DNA of 11,888 bases from UBA6164 sp964527325. Its GTDB lineage: Bacteria > Patescibacteriota > Gracilibacteria > BD1-5 > UBA6164. Positions 5,413-11,888 of this stretch are shown in pieces (position 1 is the stretch's first letter; each line of letters starts with the position of its first letter). The notes below the pieces were generated by a model, which was not told where the DNA came from, did no database searches, and was given only the letters and a program-made list of their open reading frames with translations. The stretch lies in contig CAZGNU010000051.1 in NCBI GenBank assembly GCA_964527325.1, forward strand, positions 1 to 11,888, read 5' to 3'. A program made the translations under genes and the position numbers.

Positions 5413-5476
5413 AATATAACACTTTTTTTGTATTATGTCAAAATAATTTTACACAATAAATAAAATTTTTTTATGA
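5411..5476. repeat. Promoter/operator repeat, copy 2 (pairs with 2165-2230)
   Basis: An ungapped 66-base match to 2165-2230 (57 identical bases). This copy runs from the repressor's first codon to the stop codon of the phosphoesterase gene (TAA at 5471-5473), whose last codons it overlaps. Confidence 0.92.
5413..5441 (-). promoter_or_regulatory. Promoter P2 (sigma70 type), repressor and early operon 1
   Basis: Minus strand: -35 TTGACA (5436-5441), 17-base spacer, -10 TATATT (5413-5418) directly followed by ATGGGCATG. The dyad TGTAAAATTATTTTGACA (5436-5453, 14 of 18 positions symmetric) overlaps the -35 box, and ATAATAC-N7-GTGTTAT is a second inverted repeat reaching the -10. Either could be an operator; only the first keeps its outer bases in P1. 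Confidence 0.87.
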
Positions 5477-6427
5477 ATAGAATGGATACCATGTGCCGCT
5501 TGACTTTACTATGCCGTTTTTTCCAACGATCAAATCAATAATCCAAAAGCCAGTATGGAATGCGATTCGCTTCCCTCTTGCCCATTTTGATTGTGTCTGG
5601 ATAGAGCCGATTGAATAAGTATGGATAAATCGCTCAAAAATATAAATGGCTTTGTGTGTGTGTCCTGCGAAAATTGCGCTTGGCTTTTCGCCGCCAGTTA
5701 GGCTTTCGATAAGTTTCTGCAAGCGATAACTCAAAGCGTAACTATTGCCATCGAGTCCGTGCCACAGTTTTAAGGTCGCTTTTCCTTTTAGATTTATGTT
5801 TCCTTCATCATGTCCAAGATAAGTCGCACCAATCGAATCGCAGACATCCTGAACAATATTTGCCCCATTAGATTTCATAAACCAAAAATCATGATTCCCA
5901 CTAATAACAAATAATGGCAGCGGACATTCCCTGAACAAACGAATCGCTTCTTTCTTTTGTGCTGCATATCCGAGATGAGAACACTCATAAATATGTCCGG
6001 CCCTGTTACTCATCCCTTCGGTTACATCTCCAGAATGAGTTACGAATTCGACTCCTTCTTTTTCGAATTGTTCATACGCTTGGAAAAGAAAATCTGGCTT
6101 CGTGTATATAGAGCCAATGTGAGTATCAGAGATTGCACCAATTCGGATTCGTTGCCCTGTAAAACCTACGACTGGCACTTTGTCCATCCCAGCCATCACC
6201 CGACCGCCCTTGGCAATTGCTTTTAGTTCAGAATCACTATATTGTTCGACAATTTGTTTTAAAATGGATGATTGGTCGAGGTCCAGAGTGAGACCTCGTC
6301 TTCTTGCTTCTCTCTTATATCTGGAAATTGATTCGTGCGCCAAACCAAAATTGTCGCAAGTTTCCTGTTCAGAATGATTTTGGAGATATGTTAAGACTTC
6401 TTTGAGTTTTTTGTCTTTTATTTGCAT
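5471..6427 (-). CDS. HTH / calcineurin-like metallophosphoesterase fusion
   Basis: The 318 residues combine an N-terminal helix-turn-helix (about 8-45, CDNFGLAHESISRYKREARR) with a complete calcineurin-like phosphoesterase. Metal-site motifs appear in order: DTH at 101-103, GDVTEG at 133-138, GNHD at 177-180, H223 in LWHG, and GHTH at 255-258, so the enzyme should be active on a phosphodi- or monoester, possibly nucleic acid. The family occurs in phage genomes, where the substrate is mostly unknown. The start at ATG 6427 is forced by a TAA one codon upstream; no SD precedes it, and a strong hairpin ends 9 bases before the ATG. Expression may therefore be low or dependent on read-through from the lysis genes. 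Confidence 0.88.
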   Translation of the reverse strand: MQIKDKKLKEVLTYLQNHSEQETCDNFGLAHESISRYKREARRRGLTLDLDQSSILKQIVEQYSDSELKAIAKGGRVMAGMDKVPVVGFTGQRIRIGAISDTHIGSIYTKPDFLFQAYEQFEKEGVEFVTHSGDVTEGMSNRAGHIYECSHLGYAAQKKEAIRLFRECPLPLFVISGNHDFWFMKSNGANIVQDVCDSIGATYLGHDEGNINLKGKATLKLWHGLDGNSYALSYRLQKLIESLTGGEKPSAIFAGHTHKAIYIFERFIHTYSIGSIQTQSKWARGKRIAFHTGFWIIDLIVGKNGIVKSSGTWYPFYS

Positions 6428-6436
6428 TTAAAAGAT

Positions 6437-6469
6437 GGGAGCAGCGAAAAAGGAAGAAACGCCACTCCC
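6437..6469 (-). terminator. Probable Rho-independent terminator of the late/lysis operon
   Basis: In minus-strand RNA, GGGAGUGGCG pairs with CGCUGCUCCC over 10 bp (two G-U wobbles), with a 13-base pyrimidine loop, followed by AUCUUUUAAA. It lies just after the holin-like gene, where a late terminator is expected. The U-run is short, so leakage into the phosphoesterase gene is likely. Confidence 0.55.
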
Positions 6470-6479
6470 TGCAGTACTG

Positions 6480-6704
6480 CTATTTTTTTAATTCTTTCGT
6501 GATGTCCGAAAGTTTGGTTAGTCGTGCAGAGAATGCTGCGCCGACCCAAAACACCCACGCACCCATAATCCATTCGTACAATTGTGGGTCAAGCCAATCA
6601 AGATAAAAGCAAACCGAAGTTATCATTGCGCCAACAATCCCGATTTGTCGTTTTTTGCTGTTTGCGCCAATAAACAATCCGGTGATGTTTTGAATTAGTT
6701 TCAT
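6480..6704 (-). CDS. Holin-like small membrane protein
   Basis: The 74-residue product has two hydrophobic segments, about residues 21-38 (IGIVGAMITSVCFYLDWL) and 43-60 (LYEWIMGAWVFWVGAAFS), joined by a short acidic turn, with a basic C-terminal tail. Size, topology and position directly after an endolysin and an XhlA-like gene fit a class II holin that forms the inner-membrane lesion at lysis. AGGAGG lies 5 bases before the ATG, and one base separates the start from the preceding stop. Small membrane proteins share little sequence, so the holin call rests on context. Confidence 0.65.
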   Translation of the reverse strand: MKLIQNITGLFIGANSKKRQIGIVGAMITSVCFYLDWLDPQLYEWIMGAWVFWVGAAFSARLTKLSDITKELKK

Positions 6705-6705
6705 C

Positions 6706-6993
6706 TTACCCTCCTATTAAATGTTTTACTATCCCGAAAAGAACGCTCGCAATCAAACTAACAAGAAACGCTGTTGTCCCAATTTTTGCTTTCAGAGAGT
6801 TTCTCCAAAATTCCAATGATATGATTCGACCATTCGTTTTTTTGGCTTCTTTCAGTATGTCTTCTACTTTTTCGTGAATCACATCAAACCGCTCAAATAA
6901 CTGTGTAAACTTTCGTTCTTGTTTCAGTGCCTCGGAGTTTCGCTTCTCTTCAGCCTTGTCTAATTTACGCAAAATTCTGTCTAAATCAGGCAT
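6706..6993 (-). CDS. XhlA-like coiled-coil protein with C-terminal membrane anchor
   Basis: Residues 1-70 are highly charged and helical (RILRKLDKAEEKRNSEALKQ and on), predicted as a coiled coil. Residues 71-91 (IGTTAFLVSLIASVLFGIVK) form one membrane helix at the C-terminus. This layout matches haemolysin XhlA-type proteins, which cooperate with XhlB/holin in host lysis. The gene sits between the endolysin and the holin-like gene, with tight junctions on both sides. The SD is weak (AGAAAG), so translation may depend on the endolysin gene. A tail-chaperone-like or spanin-like role cannot be excluded. Confidence 0.62.
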   Translation of the reverse strand: MPDLDRILRKLDKAEEKRNSEALKQERKFTQLFERFDVIHEKVEDILKEAKKTNGRIISLEFWRNSLKAKIGTTAFLVSLIASVLFGIVKHLIGG

Positions 6994-6994
6994 T

Positions 6995-7357
6995 TTATTT
7001 ACTTTCTGCTGTCCATAGCACTTTCTTACCGTGTTTTCTTGGTTTCATATCTATATGAAAATGACGACTGCCAATTTCAATCCCAATAAATCCGACCCGT
7101 AACAAGGCTTCGAAAATTTGTCTATCAGTTGCAGGGTTATCTCTGGCAATATCTATTGCCAGTCCTTTTTTGTGCGCCGACCGTGAATCCCCACCAATAT
7201 TTTGATTGTGGTCTTCGCATCGATACGCAGAGGTTACCACAAATGGGACACCAGCAATAACACGAGCCGCCTCAACTAACTGCATGAAAGGAACGCTCAT
7301 TTGCTCTTTTCCACAACATGGACAAACTAATTCTTTTTTGTTGAAATGTGGAGTCAT
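6995..7357 (-). CDS. Peptidase M15A endolysin (zinc L,D- or D,D-peptidase)
   Basis: The 120 residues match phage M15A peptidases. SAYRCEDHN (43-51) is followed by the zinc motif SAHKKGLAID (60-69), with ligands H62 and D69, and the last ligand H101 lies in RHFHID (98-103). It should cut peptide cross-links of host peptidoglycan at lysis. An N-terminal CPCCG (12-16) is common in this phage group and may bind a second metal. There is no signal peptide or separate wall-binding domain, so release needs the holin that follows. GGGGA lies 5 bases before the ATG, and one base separates it from the upstream stop. Confidence 0.9.
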   Translation of the reverse strand: MTPHFNKKELVCPCCGKEQMSVPFMQLVEAARVIAGVPFVVTSAYRCEDHNQNIGGDSRSAHKKGLAIDIARDNPATDRQIFEALLRVGFIGIEIGSRHFHIDMKPRKHGKKVLWTAESK

Positions 7358-7358
7358 T

Positions 7359-8834
7359 CTATCCCCATGCGATTAGTTTTATTTTTGAGTATGATTTAGC
7401 CGAAACAGATTTTGCGTTGATTGCTGTCATGATGTTTGTATCGCCATCACTTACCCCATGGTTTTGTGAGCCGCTAAAAGCAGATTCGTAAAATGCACTC
7501 ACTACAAATTCAGCATCTGCTGGACAACCTGTCATTGTCAATGCCCCTGTTTCGTAGTTTATTGTTCCAGTTCCACCATCAGAACGGGCCAAAGTTCCAT
7601 CACCGTTGTCAATTAAGAATACAGATGTATTGGGTCTGCCGATGTTATTCTCTGTTTCGTAAATTGTATCGTCTGGGAGTTCAGCATCAACTGCATATTG
7701 CATATCTGCATCAGCAGGAATTTGTCCGCTTCCAAATAAAGAAGTTCCAGTCGTCCCATCGGTCAAAGCGATGGCACTTGTTGATAAATGAGAATCAGAA
7801 GTAAAACGAATATCACCTCCAACTAAAGTAACGGTTACTTCTGCATTATTATCGTCTAATTCATCTTGGATTTTCGCAATCACACCATTCGTGCCACCCC
7901 AGTTTACATTACTCGAATCTGTCGTAATATCATATTCAGTTACACCGCCCACATCTTTATTTATTTTAAAATAATACTGTGTGCTTGCCGTTAATCCTGT
8001 GTCTGTTGAATTGGTTTGTGCATCCATTCCGAGGTCTTGGTATCCAGCGTTGTAGAATTTTACGGCAACAGAACCGCTAACAACCCCAGCGGCAATTGCA
8101 TTAGAAGTTCGTGCGTAACCAAAGAAATTAGAACAACTGAATTTTCCGTTTTTATCTGTTTTTACAACAGAATCGTTTGGATATTCAGTATTGTAAAAAT
8201 AAAAGTAAATATCAGTGCTATCATCGTGTTGAACACCAGATGTGCCTAACTTGCCTCTTTGAACTGTCAAATCCTCATCATCTACTGCTGTAACTTTTAA
8301 GATTTCATCGTCAATTTGTATGTAATCATTTACCTTAAAATAATCACCATCCGTAACTGTTAAAGTAGTGTCGTCTGATGCAAATGCCTCTCCCTCGTCG
8401 ATGTTGGCTGTTGAATCTAACTTACCTGCTGTGGCAGGTACTACATTGTCTAACTCGTCTGCGTTAGAGCCAGACGCTCCATCAATATCTAAAAATCTCA
8501 CATTTGAAAAATAAATAAGTTCGTTCGGTAATAAGATTTGGTTTATATGCCTCGTATCAATAACAGGGGTATCTGGGTCTCCATCAGTCCAAACCCCCAT
8601 CGAATACTTTAGTTCCGCAGGAGTCGTAGATATGTTTTGTATTAACATCCCCCTGCAATCTTCCATGTTTTGACTGTCTTTTGAGCCGGGATTGAAGCCA
8701 ACCAATCTCAGATTTACAGCCCCGTGAGTCAATTCTTGTTCTATTTTGAACATTTCTTTATATGTTTTTGTGTCCGTAACCGAGAAAGTTTCCTCGCCAG
8801 CCACCATCGTAATTGTTGTTTGTAGTTCAGCCAT
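7359..8834 (-). CDS. Large beta-rich phage structural (tail/appendage) protein
   Basis: The 491-residue product is acidic, rich in Thr, Asp, Gly and Ser, and low in Cys, as in extracellular beta-sandwich or fibre proteins. Residues about 153-197 (DDTTLTVTDGDYFKVNDYIQ and on, to VQRGKLGT) form a strand-rich module seen in phage tail and neck proteins, where a GD-x-I-x-I-x-x-E-x-x-x-V pattern precedes an RG turn. The C-terminal part (about 395-491) has another beta domain around NGDGTLARSDGGTGTINYET. It sits between the tail-fibre-like gene and the endolysin, so a tail tip, fibre or decoration role is likely. GGAGG lies 6 bases before the ATG. No specific family recognised. Confidence 0.75.
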   Translation of the reverse strand: MAELQTTITMVAGEETFSVTDTKTYKEMFKIEQELTHGAVNLRLVGFNPGSKDSQNMEDCRGMLIQNISTTPAELKYSMGVWTDGDPDTPVIDTRHINQILLPNELIYFSNVRFLDIDGASGSNADELDNVVPATAGKLDSTANIDEGEAFASDDTTLTVTDGDYFKVNDYIQIDDEILKVTAVDDEDLTVQRGKLGTSGVQHDDSTDIYFYFYNTEYPNDSVVKTDKNGKFSCSNFFGYARTSNAIAAGVVSGSVAVKFYNAGYQDLGMDAQTNSTDTGLTASTQYYFKINKDVGGVTEYDITTDSSNVNWGGTNGVIAKIQDELDDNNAEVTVTLVGGDIRFTSDSHLSTSAIALTDGTTGTSLFGSGQIPADADMQYAVDAELPDDTIYETENNIGRPNTSVFLIDNGDGTLARSDGGTGTINYETGALTMTGCPADAEFVVSAFYESAFSGSQNHGVSDGDTNIMTAINAKSVSAKSYSKIKLIAWG

Positions 8835-9581
8835 TTAAGCCTCCTCTATCGTTATGTATCCGCCATAAATTACATCCGTTGTTGCGGTTGTCCCCACTCG
8901 GATTATCAAATAATTAGTGGTCGAAGAAGTTACGTCTGTTATATCATGTTCTGTATTGCAAGCCATCCCGTCAGATTTTACAACAGCACTTGTGCCGTCA
9001 ATAAATCCCTCACGAACCGTTGCGGCTCGTGCTTGCGAACAATACACCATAGCATTTGTTGCCTTGAATCCAGTAGGGATTGGAATGTAAGCATATAATT
9101 CTAATGACGATATCGTTACACGAGTACCATAAGAAGCGTCCTCATCTTCAACAGCGACATTGTAATAAGACTGGTCATCATTTGGCATAAAATCGCTTGG
9201 CAAAATTTTTATTCTTGTCGGCGAATTGTTCCAGCCTGCTTTCGAATCGACATAAGCCTTGATTGATTGTTGGCTCGCCAACGCACCAGCACTATCGGAA
9301 GCCAGATCATCCTCGTCTAAAAACAAAGACCCGTTTATCGTTGAGGCATCTGAATCAACCCCAACCAAAACAACCCCTGCTTTAGTAGCAACAGCAAAGG
9401 CTTTGTTTGTGTCATCGTTTTGAGGTTGTACTTTTACGCCATCGTCAGAAATTTGCAGCGCAGAAGAAGTCCCATCGGCACTCTTGACAGTTTTTAATGA
9501 TGTGCCAACGCCATCGTTGGAATTGTCAAGTTGCAAGATATCTTTGTAAGTATTACTCGGTCTCTTTCCTGTGAAACTCAT
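8835..9581 (-). CDS. Tail-fibre-like protein
   Basis: I place the start at ATG 9579-9581 (248 aa): GGGAG is 8 bases upstream, and the stop of the previous gene overlaps it (TGATG). An earlier TTG at 9587 is too close to the SD. The N-terminal DILQLDNSNDGVG and LKTVKSADGTSSALQISDDG are the repeat-like opening of many fibre proteins. The ASQQSIKAYVDSK segment (about residues 98-110 of this form) is a widespread phage fibre motif. The C-terminal half is beta-rich and may form the distal domain. It is probably a trimeric fibre or fibre-base protein that contacts the host or anchors a tip. Confidence 0.78.
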   Translation of the reverse strand: MSFTGKRPSNTYKDILQLDNSNDGVGTSLKTVKSADGTSSALQISDDGVKVQPQNDDTNKAFAVATKAGVVLVGVDSDASTINGSLFLDEDDLASDSAGALASQQSIKAYVDSKAGWNNSPTRIKILPSDFMPNDDQSYYNVAVEDEDASYGTRVTISSLELYAYIPIPTGFKATNAMVYCSQARAATVREGFIDGTSAVVKSDGMACNTEHDITDVTSSTTNYLIIRVGTTATTDVIYGGYITIEEA

Positions 9582-10471
9582 CACCAACTCTCCCTTATAT
9601 TTAATGAAATTTTATAGACTCTATTTGCCACCTGTTCTTTTCGGAATGTTTTCATATCAAAGCGTGCTATCGCAAAATCCGACACCTCGTTGTCTGGCTG
9701 AAAAATAAACGGAAGATGACCTCCCATCGTCTTGTGAACAACATCAGAAAAGAAATTAGACTCATCCTCTGAGTAGGCACTCGGTTCTAAATCACTCTCT
9801 GAAACATAATTAAAACTCAAATTCCAAACTCTTCGACCTGAATAATGCCAATCGTCATCACCCTCCAACTGCCAAGCATCCAAATCGCCCCATTTAGGCG
9901 GCTTAACCCAATTGGCATGACTCAAAGTAGAACCGCCTTTTGCCGTTATTTGTTTTAACCCGTATTCTCTTCCAACAGATAACGATAAGTCTGGAGAAAA
10001 TGGCATATCGTAGTATTTTCCGAAAACAACAGACCCAATCTGGTGAGATGTATTCCCTGTCTGCCAAAGTCGAAAGGTTATTGTATCCGTATCGTCAAAA
10101 GGGTTGAATGTCCCAATAGAATACCCCTTCTTGATTGCACAGAAGCCAGAACCATGCGAGGAAGCGTTAATTATTTCTGTTGTATTCTGTGCATTCGTAT
10201 CATCATTAGCATATATCCGCATTCCTGCCGATGTGCCGCCCCCATGATGGTATTCGGTGTACCCGTGATTTAAAACCGCCAAGAAATTTACACCCTTGCC
10301 GTTCCCAGAGATAGATTCTTCGTAGTAGTTCTGGTCGTTGCTTCCTACCAATTTTTTTTGAGATGGGTTTAACCGCCATAAATTATTTTGTGCGGTTTGA
10401 TTCCCAAGTGCTAACCACCACTCACCCCAATTTACATAAAATCTTGGTGTGCCTACATTCCCATAACTCAC
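9581..10471 (-). CDS. Phage tail structural protein, beta-rich
   Basis: The preferred start is GTG 10469-10471 (296 aa), because AGGGGG lies 8 bases upstream and the GTG overlaps the previous stop as GTGA. A GTG three codons earlier sits on top of the SD. The protein is rich in Trp, Tyr, Gly and Asn. A WHYSGRRVWNLSFNYVSESD segment near the C-terminal third is a pattern I associate with minor tail or distal tail proteins of uncultured siphoviruses. A His/Gly-rich HGGGTSAGMRIY lies near residue 80. It probably forms part of the tail tip between hub and fibre. No named family. Confidence 0.72.
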   Translation of the reverse strand: MSYGNVGTPRFYVNWGEWWLALGNQTAQNNLWRLNPSQKKLVGSNDQNYYEESISGNGKGVNFLAVLNHGYTEYHHGGGTSAGMRIYANDDTNAQNTTEIINASSHGSGFCAIKKGYSIGTFNPFDDTDTITFRLWQTGNTSHQIGSVVFGKYYDMPFSPDLSLSVGREYGLKQITAKGGSTLSHANWVKPPKWGDLDAWQLEGDDDWHYSGRRVWNLSFNYVSESDLEPSAYSEDESNFFSDVVHKTMGGHLPFIFQPDNEVSDFAIARFDMKTFRKEQVANRVYKISLNIRESW

Positions 10472-10860
10472 GATGTCCACCCCCTATCCAAATCTTCCCA
10501 TTTTTTCGTCAAATCTTCCCAGTTAGTATTCAAGCGTTCCCACAATTGGATATTTTCTAACTCAATCACTACTGGAATTTTCTCTGCGTCCCAACTCGCA
10601 ACTATCACATCAAAGACTTGAAAATATCCCGAATAAGCCCCTAAAAACTCTGGAAGGTCGCTTACCCCTAAAGAATAAATAAGTATCTTTTTTGCCCCCA
10701 TTGCGGCTGTCCAGTCGTCAGGTAAAGCCCAATCAAAGGTTGGTTTTCCTCTAAAAGCAATCTCAATGCCTGCAATTGCCCCATTTGATTCTATTCTTAA
10801 CTGTCCATCGCCATAAAACAATTTGGCTGTGGTTGGTTTTGGTTTTGCTTTGTTTTTCAT
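10468..10860 (-). CDS. Small tail-module protein with cohesin-like segment and Trp heptads
   Basis: The 130 residues begin with a basic leader. Residues about 18-105 read like a cohesin-type beta-sandwich: GQLRIESNGAIAGIEIAFRG, then KKILIYSLG and FQVFDVIVASW, the order of strands seen in cohesin-like domains that partner dockerins. This is a weak resemblance based on spacing and strand pattern. Residues 109-128 carry tryptophans at 7-residue steps (NWEDLTKKWEDLDRGW), matched by a 21-base DNA repeat of AAATCTTCCCA at 10490 and 10511. The start overlaps the dockerin gene's stop as ATGA, so both proteins should be made together. A mere structural role is possible. Confidence 0.6.
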   Translation of the reverse strand: MKNKAKPKPTTAKLFYGDGQLRIESNGAIAGIEIAFRGKPTFDWALPDDWTAAMGAKKILIYSLGVSDLPEFLGAYSGYFQVFDVIVASWDAEKIPVVIELENIQLWERLNTNWEDLTKKWEDLDRGWTS

Positions 10861-11888
10861 TCTTCTAATATCAGATTTACAATCTGTATGATGTCAAGCA
10901 CATTTATCTGCCCATCTTCGTTTACATCGGCTCTCACAAATTCTGCCTCTGTTGGGACGGCTGCATCCAATGTGAAATTTGCACATTTAATTGCGTCTAA
11001 AACATTTACTTTCCCATCTCCGTTTATATCGCCGAGAATACCTTGTTCGGGTTCTTCATCACCCTCGCCTGTCCCTGCTGTTAGTTTATGTAATTGAATG
11101 GTCTTGAGTTTCACTTTGTCGATTGATTTTGTACTCCCAATCACCATGAAATACGGATAAATCCATTGCCCATTGCGTGTATTACCGACAGTATAGTCTT
11201 CTCCGTATGCTTTCATGCCACCAAGGAGTTCATCAAAGCAAATTATATCCCCTATTTCTACATCCAAATAATTCAAAGGAAGGTTTAGTCCAAATATATT
11301 GTGTTGGTTACAATACCAAGCAAGCAAGAAGTCTTGTAACTTTCCTGCTGTTTCTTCGTCTCGGATATATTCGGCTTCGAACTCATATTCGCTTTCAGGA
11401 TGAGACCCATCCTCTTCCACCTGCAAGCCGTAAAAATCCATCGAATAGCCGCTAAATAAATCAGTAACAGACTTCCAATTTTTGTTTTTCATAAATTCGT
11501 CTGTAGCGTAATCTTTTTCGTACAAGATTTTTACTCGTGTTTTTACATCTTCAATATTTGTTCGGGAAAGACTGTAATCAATGACATCTTCCGCCTTGAT
11601 TATGTGATCAACATCACTATAAGTATCCTTAATTTCAGCAAAACCAAAATTACCATCATTCTTGAACACAGGAATAAATGGAGTGTTGCTTGCTATTTCC
11701 TCTATTAACTTTTTGCTATCTATTTTCTTAGATACGGTAAAAGCAGTTTTCCAATCTGTTGAAATCGGGTCTGTGTCATTAGAGAAACCCAATTCATTCG
11801 TAACTATATCCGCTATTTGGAATGTGGGTTGCCGATAATTATCAATATCACGCCCTCTAACATTCGCAAAATAATCTCTGGCAAATGG
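10857..11888 (-). CDS. Tail hub-like protein ending in a type I dockerin, 5' end beyond window
   Basis: The frame is open from the stop at 10857 to the right edge without a credible start, so at least 343 residues are present; a TTG at 11792 has no SD and would cut a coding segment (PFARDYFANVRGR and on). The main part resembles baseplate/tail hub proteins of siphoviruses, with FTVSKKIDSKKLIEEIASNT, YSLSRTNIEDVKTRVKILYE, then WYCNQHNIFGLNLPLNYLDV and GDIICFD. A Gly/Glu-rich linker (GTGEGDEEPEQ) leads to the final 61 residues (10860-11042), which carry two calcium loops, DINGDGKVNVLD and DVNEDGQINVLD, each with ligands at positions 1, 3, 5, 9 and 12, followed by helices. That is a complete type I dockerin. 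Confidence 0.85.
   Translation of the reverse strand, partial: PFARDYFANVRGRDIDNYRQPTFQIADIVTNELGFSNDTDPISTDWKTAFTVSKKIDSKKLIEEIASNTPFIPVFKNDGNFGFAEIKDTYSDVDHIIKAEDVIDYSLSRTNIEDVKTRVKILYEKDYATDEFMKNKNWKSVTDLFSGYSMDFYGLQVEEDGSHPESEYEFEAEYIRDEETAGKLQDFLLAWYCNQHNIFGLNLPLNYLDVEIGDIICFDELLGGMKAYGEDYTVGNTRNGQWIYPYFMVIGSTKSIDKVKLKTIQLHKLTAGTGEGDEEPEQGILGDINGDGKVNVLDAIKCANFTLDAAVPTEAEFVRADVNEDGQINVLDIIQIVNLILEE
10860..11042 (-). other. Type I dockerin domain coding segment
   Basis: Encodes the C-terminal 61 residues of the hub-like protein. The two calcium-binding loops are internal repeats visible in the DNA as well: the stretches near 10905-10935 and 11007-11037 share much of their sequence. Dockerins bind cohesin domains and assemble extracellular complexes; in a phage tail the partner could be viral or a host surface protein. 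Confidence 0.9.

Noticed and set aside
5201..5419. Plus-strand 72-codon frame starting at GTG 5201, preceded by AAAGGAGAAG on the plus strand
   Set aside because: It is antisense to the well-supported repressor gene, and its protein looks like a reverse-frame shadow. The apparent SD is the complement of the pyrimidine hairpin loop.
5413..5435. Inverted repeat ATAATAC-N7-GTGTTAT as the shared operator
   Set aside because: It is clear in P2, but the left half is not kept in P1, so it cannot be the element common to both promoters. The dyad over the -35 box is the better candidate.
6471..6480. Perfect 10-bp palindrome GCAGTACTGC considered as an operator or attachment core
   Set aside because: It is single-copy in the window, overlaps a stop codon and has no integrase or repressor context. 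A chance palindrome of this length is plausible.
391..11455. Other plus-strand open frames scattered through the window
   Set aside because: All lie opposite recognisable minus-strand genes, lack SD sites in sensible positions and encode no recognisable motifs.
10857..11792. TTG at 11792 as the start of the hub-like gene
   Set aside because: No SD precedes it, and 32 further codons upstream read as coherent coding sequence to the window edge, so the gene is partial.
1..11888. Phage attachment site, integrase, tRNA genes or insertion sequences
   Set aside because: No integrase or transposase motifs, terminal inverted repeats or tRNA-like cloverleaf were visible. The long direct repeats are explained as promoter copies, iterons and gene-end duplication.

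Overview
This window is a contiguous piece of an AT-rich tailed-phage or prophage genome (Caudoviricetes, probably siphovirus-like). Every gene I can support lies on the minus strand, so the map reads right to left. Genes are tightly packed, with ATGA, TAATG and TGATG junctions and strong AGGAG Shine-Dalgarno (SD) sites. The two promoters I can see are sigma70-type (TTGACA, 17 bp, TATATT). Strong SDs and such promoters fit a Bacillota-like or similar host better than Bacteroidota, but no gene here names the host. I saw no tRNA, rRNA, insertion sequence, integrase or CRISPR array.

Layout in transcription order. (a) 11888-7359, tail module: a hub-like tail protein that runs off the right edge and ends in a complete type I dockerin; a small protein with cohesin-like features; a tail protein; a tail-fibre-like protein; and a large beta-rich structural protein. 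(b) 7357-6480, lysis cassette: M15 zinc peptidase endolysin, XhlA-like coiled-coil/membrane protein, and a small holin-like protein, ending in a hairpin resembling a terminator. (c) 6427-5471: a helix-turn-helix/metallophosphoesterase fusion. (d) 5476-2232, early/replication operon: promoter P2, a 66-aa Cro/CI-like repressor probably read from a leaderless mRNA, two small proteins, a Rad52-like annealing protein with a DUF3820-like segment and an SSB-like acidic tip, a winged-helix protein, a tiny ORF region containing an in-frame stop, a replication initiator whose gene carries five 11-bp iterons beside an AT-rich tract (candidate origin), RusA resolvase and a zinc-finger protein. (e) 2230-1, second early operon: promoter P1, a near-copy of P2, then two small proteins, Gp157, Gp37/Gp68 (DUF5131) and a small membrane protein cut by the left edge.

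How it may work together: the small repressor probably controls both P1 and P2, which share 57 of 66 bases, including an 18-bp dyad over the -35 box. The replication genes form a lambda-like set with the origin inside the initiator gene, supported by annealing and junction resolution. The most unusual feature is the dockerin next to a cohesin-like protein in the tail module, which suggests calcium-dependent docking in tail assembly or host attachment. Some apparent starts were revised: 10471 (GTG) and 9581 (ATG) are preferred for two tail genes, 5129 for the 69-aa early gene, and the hub gene has no start in the window.
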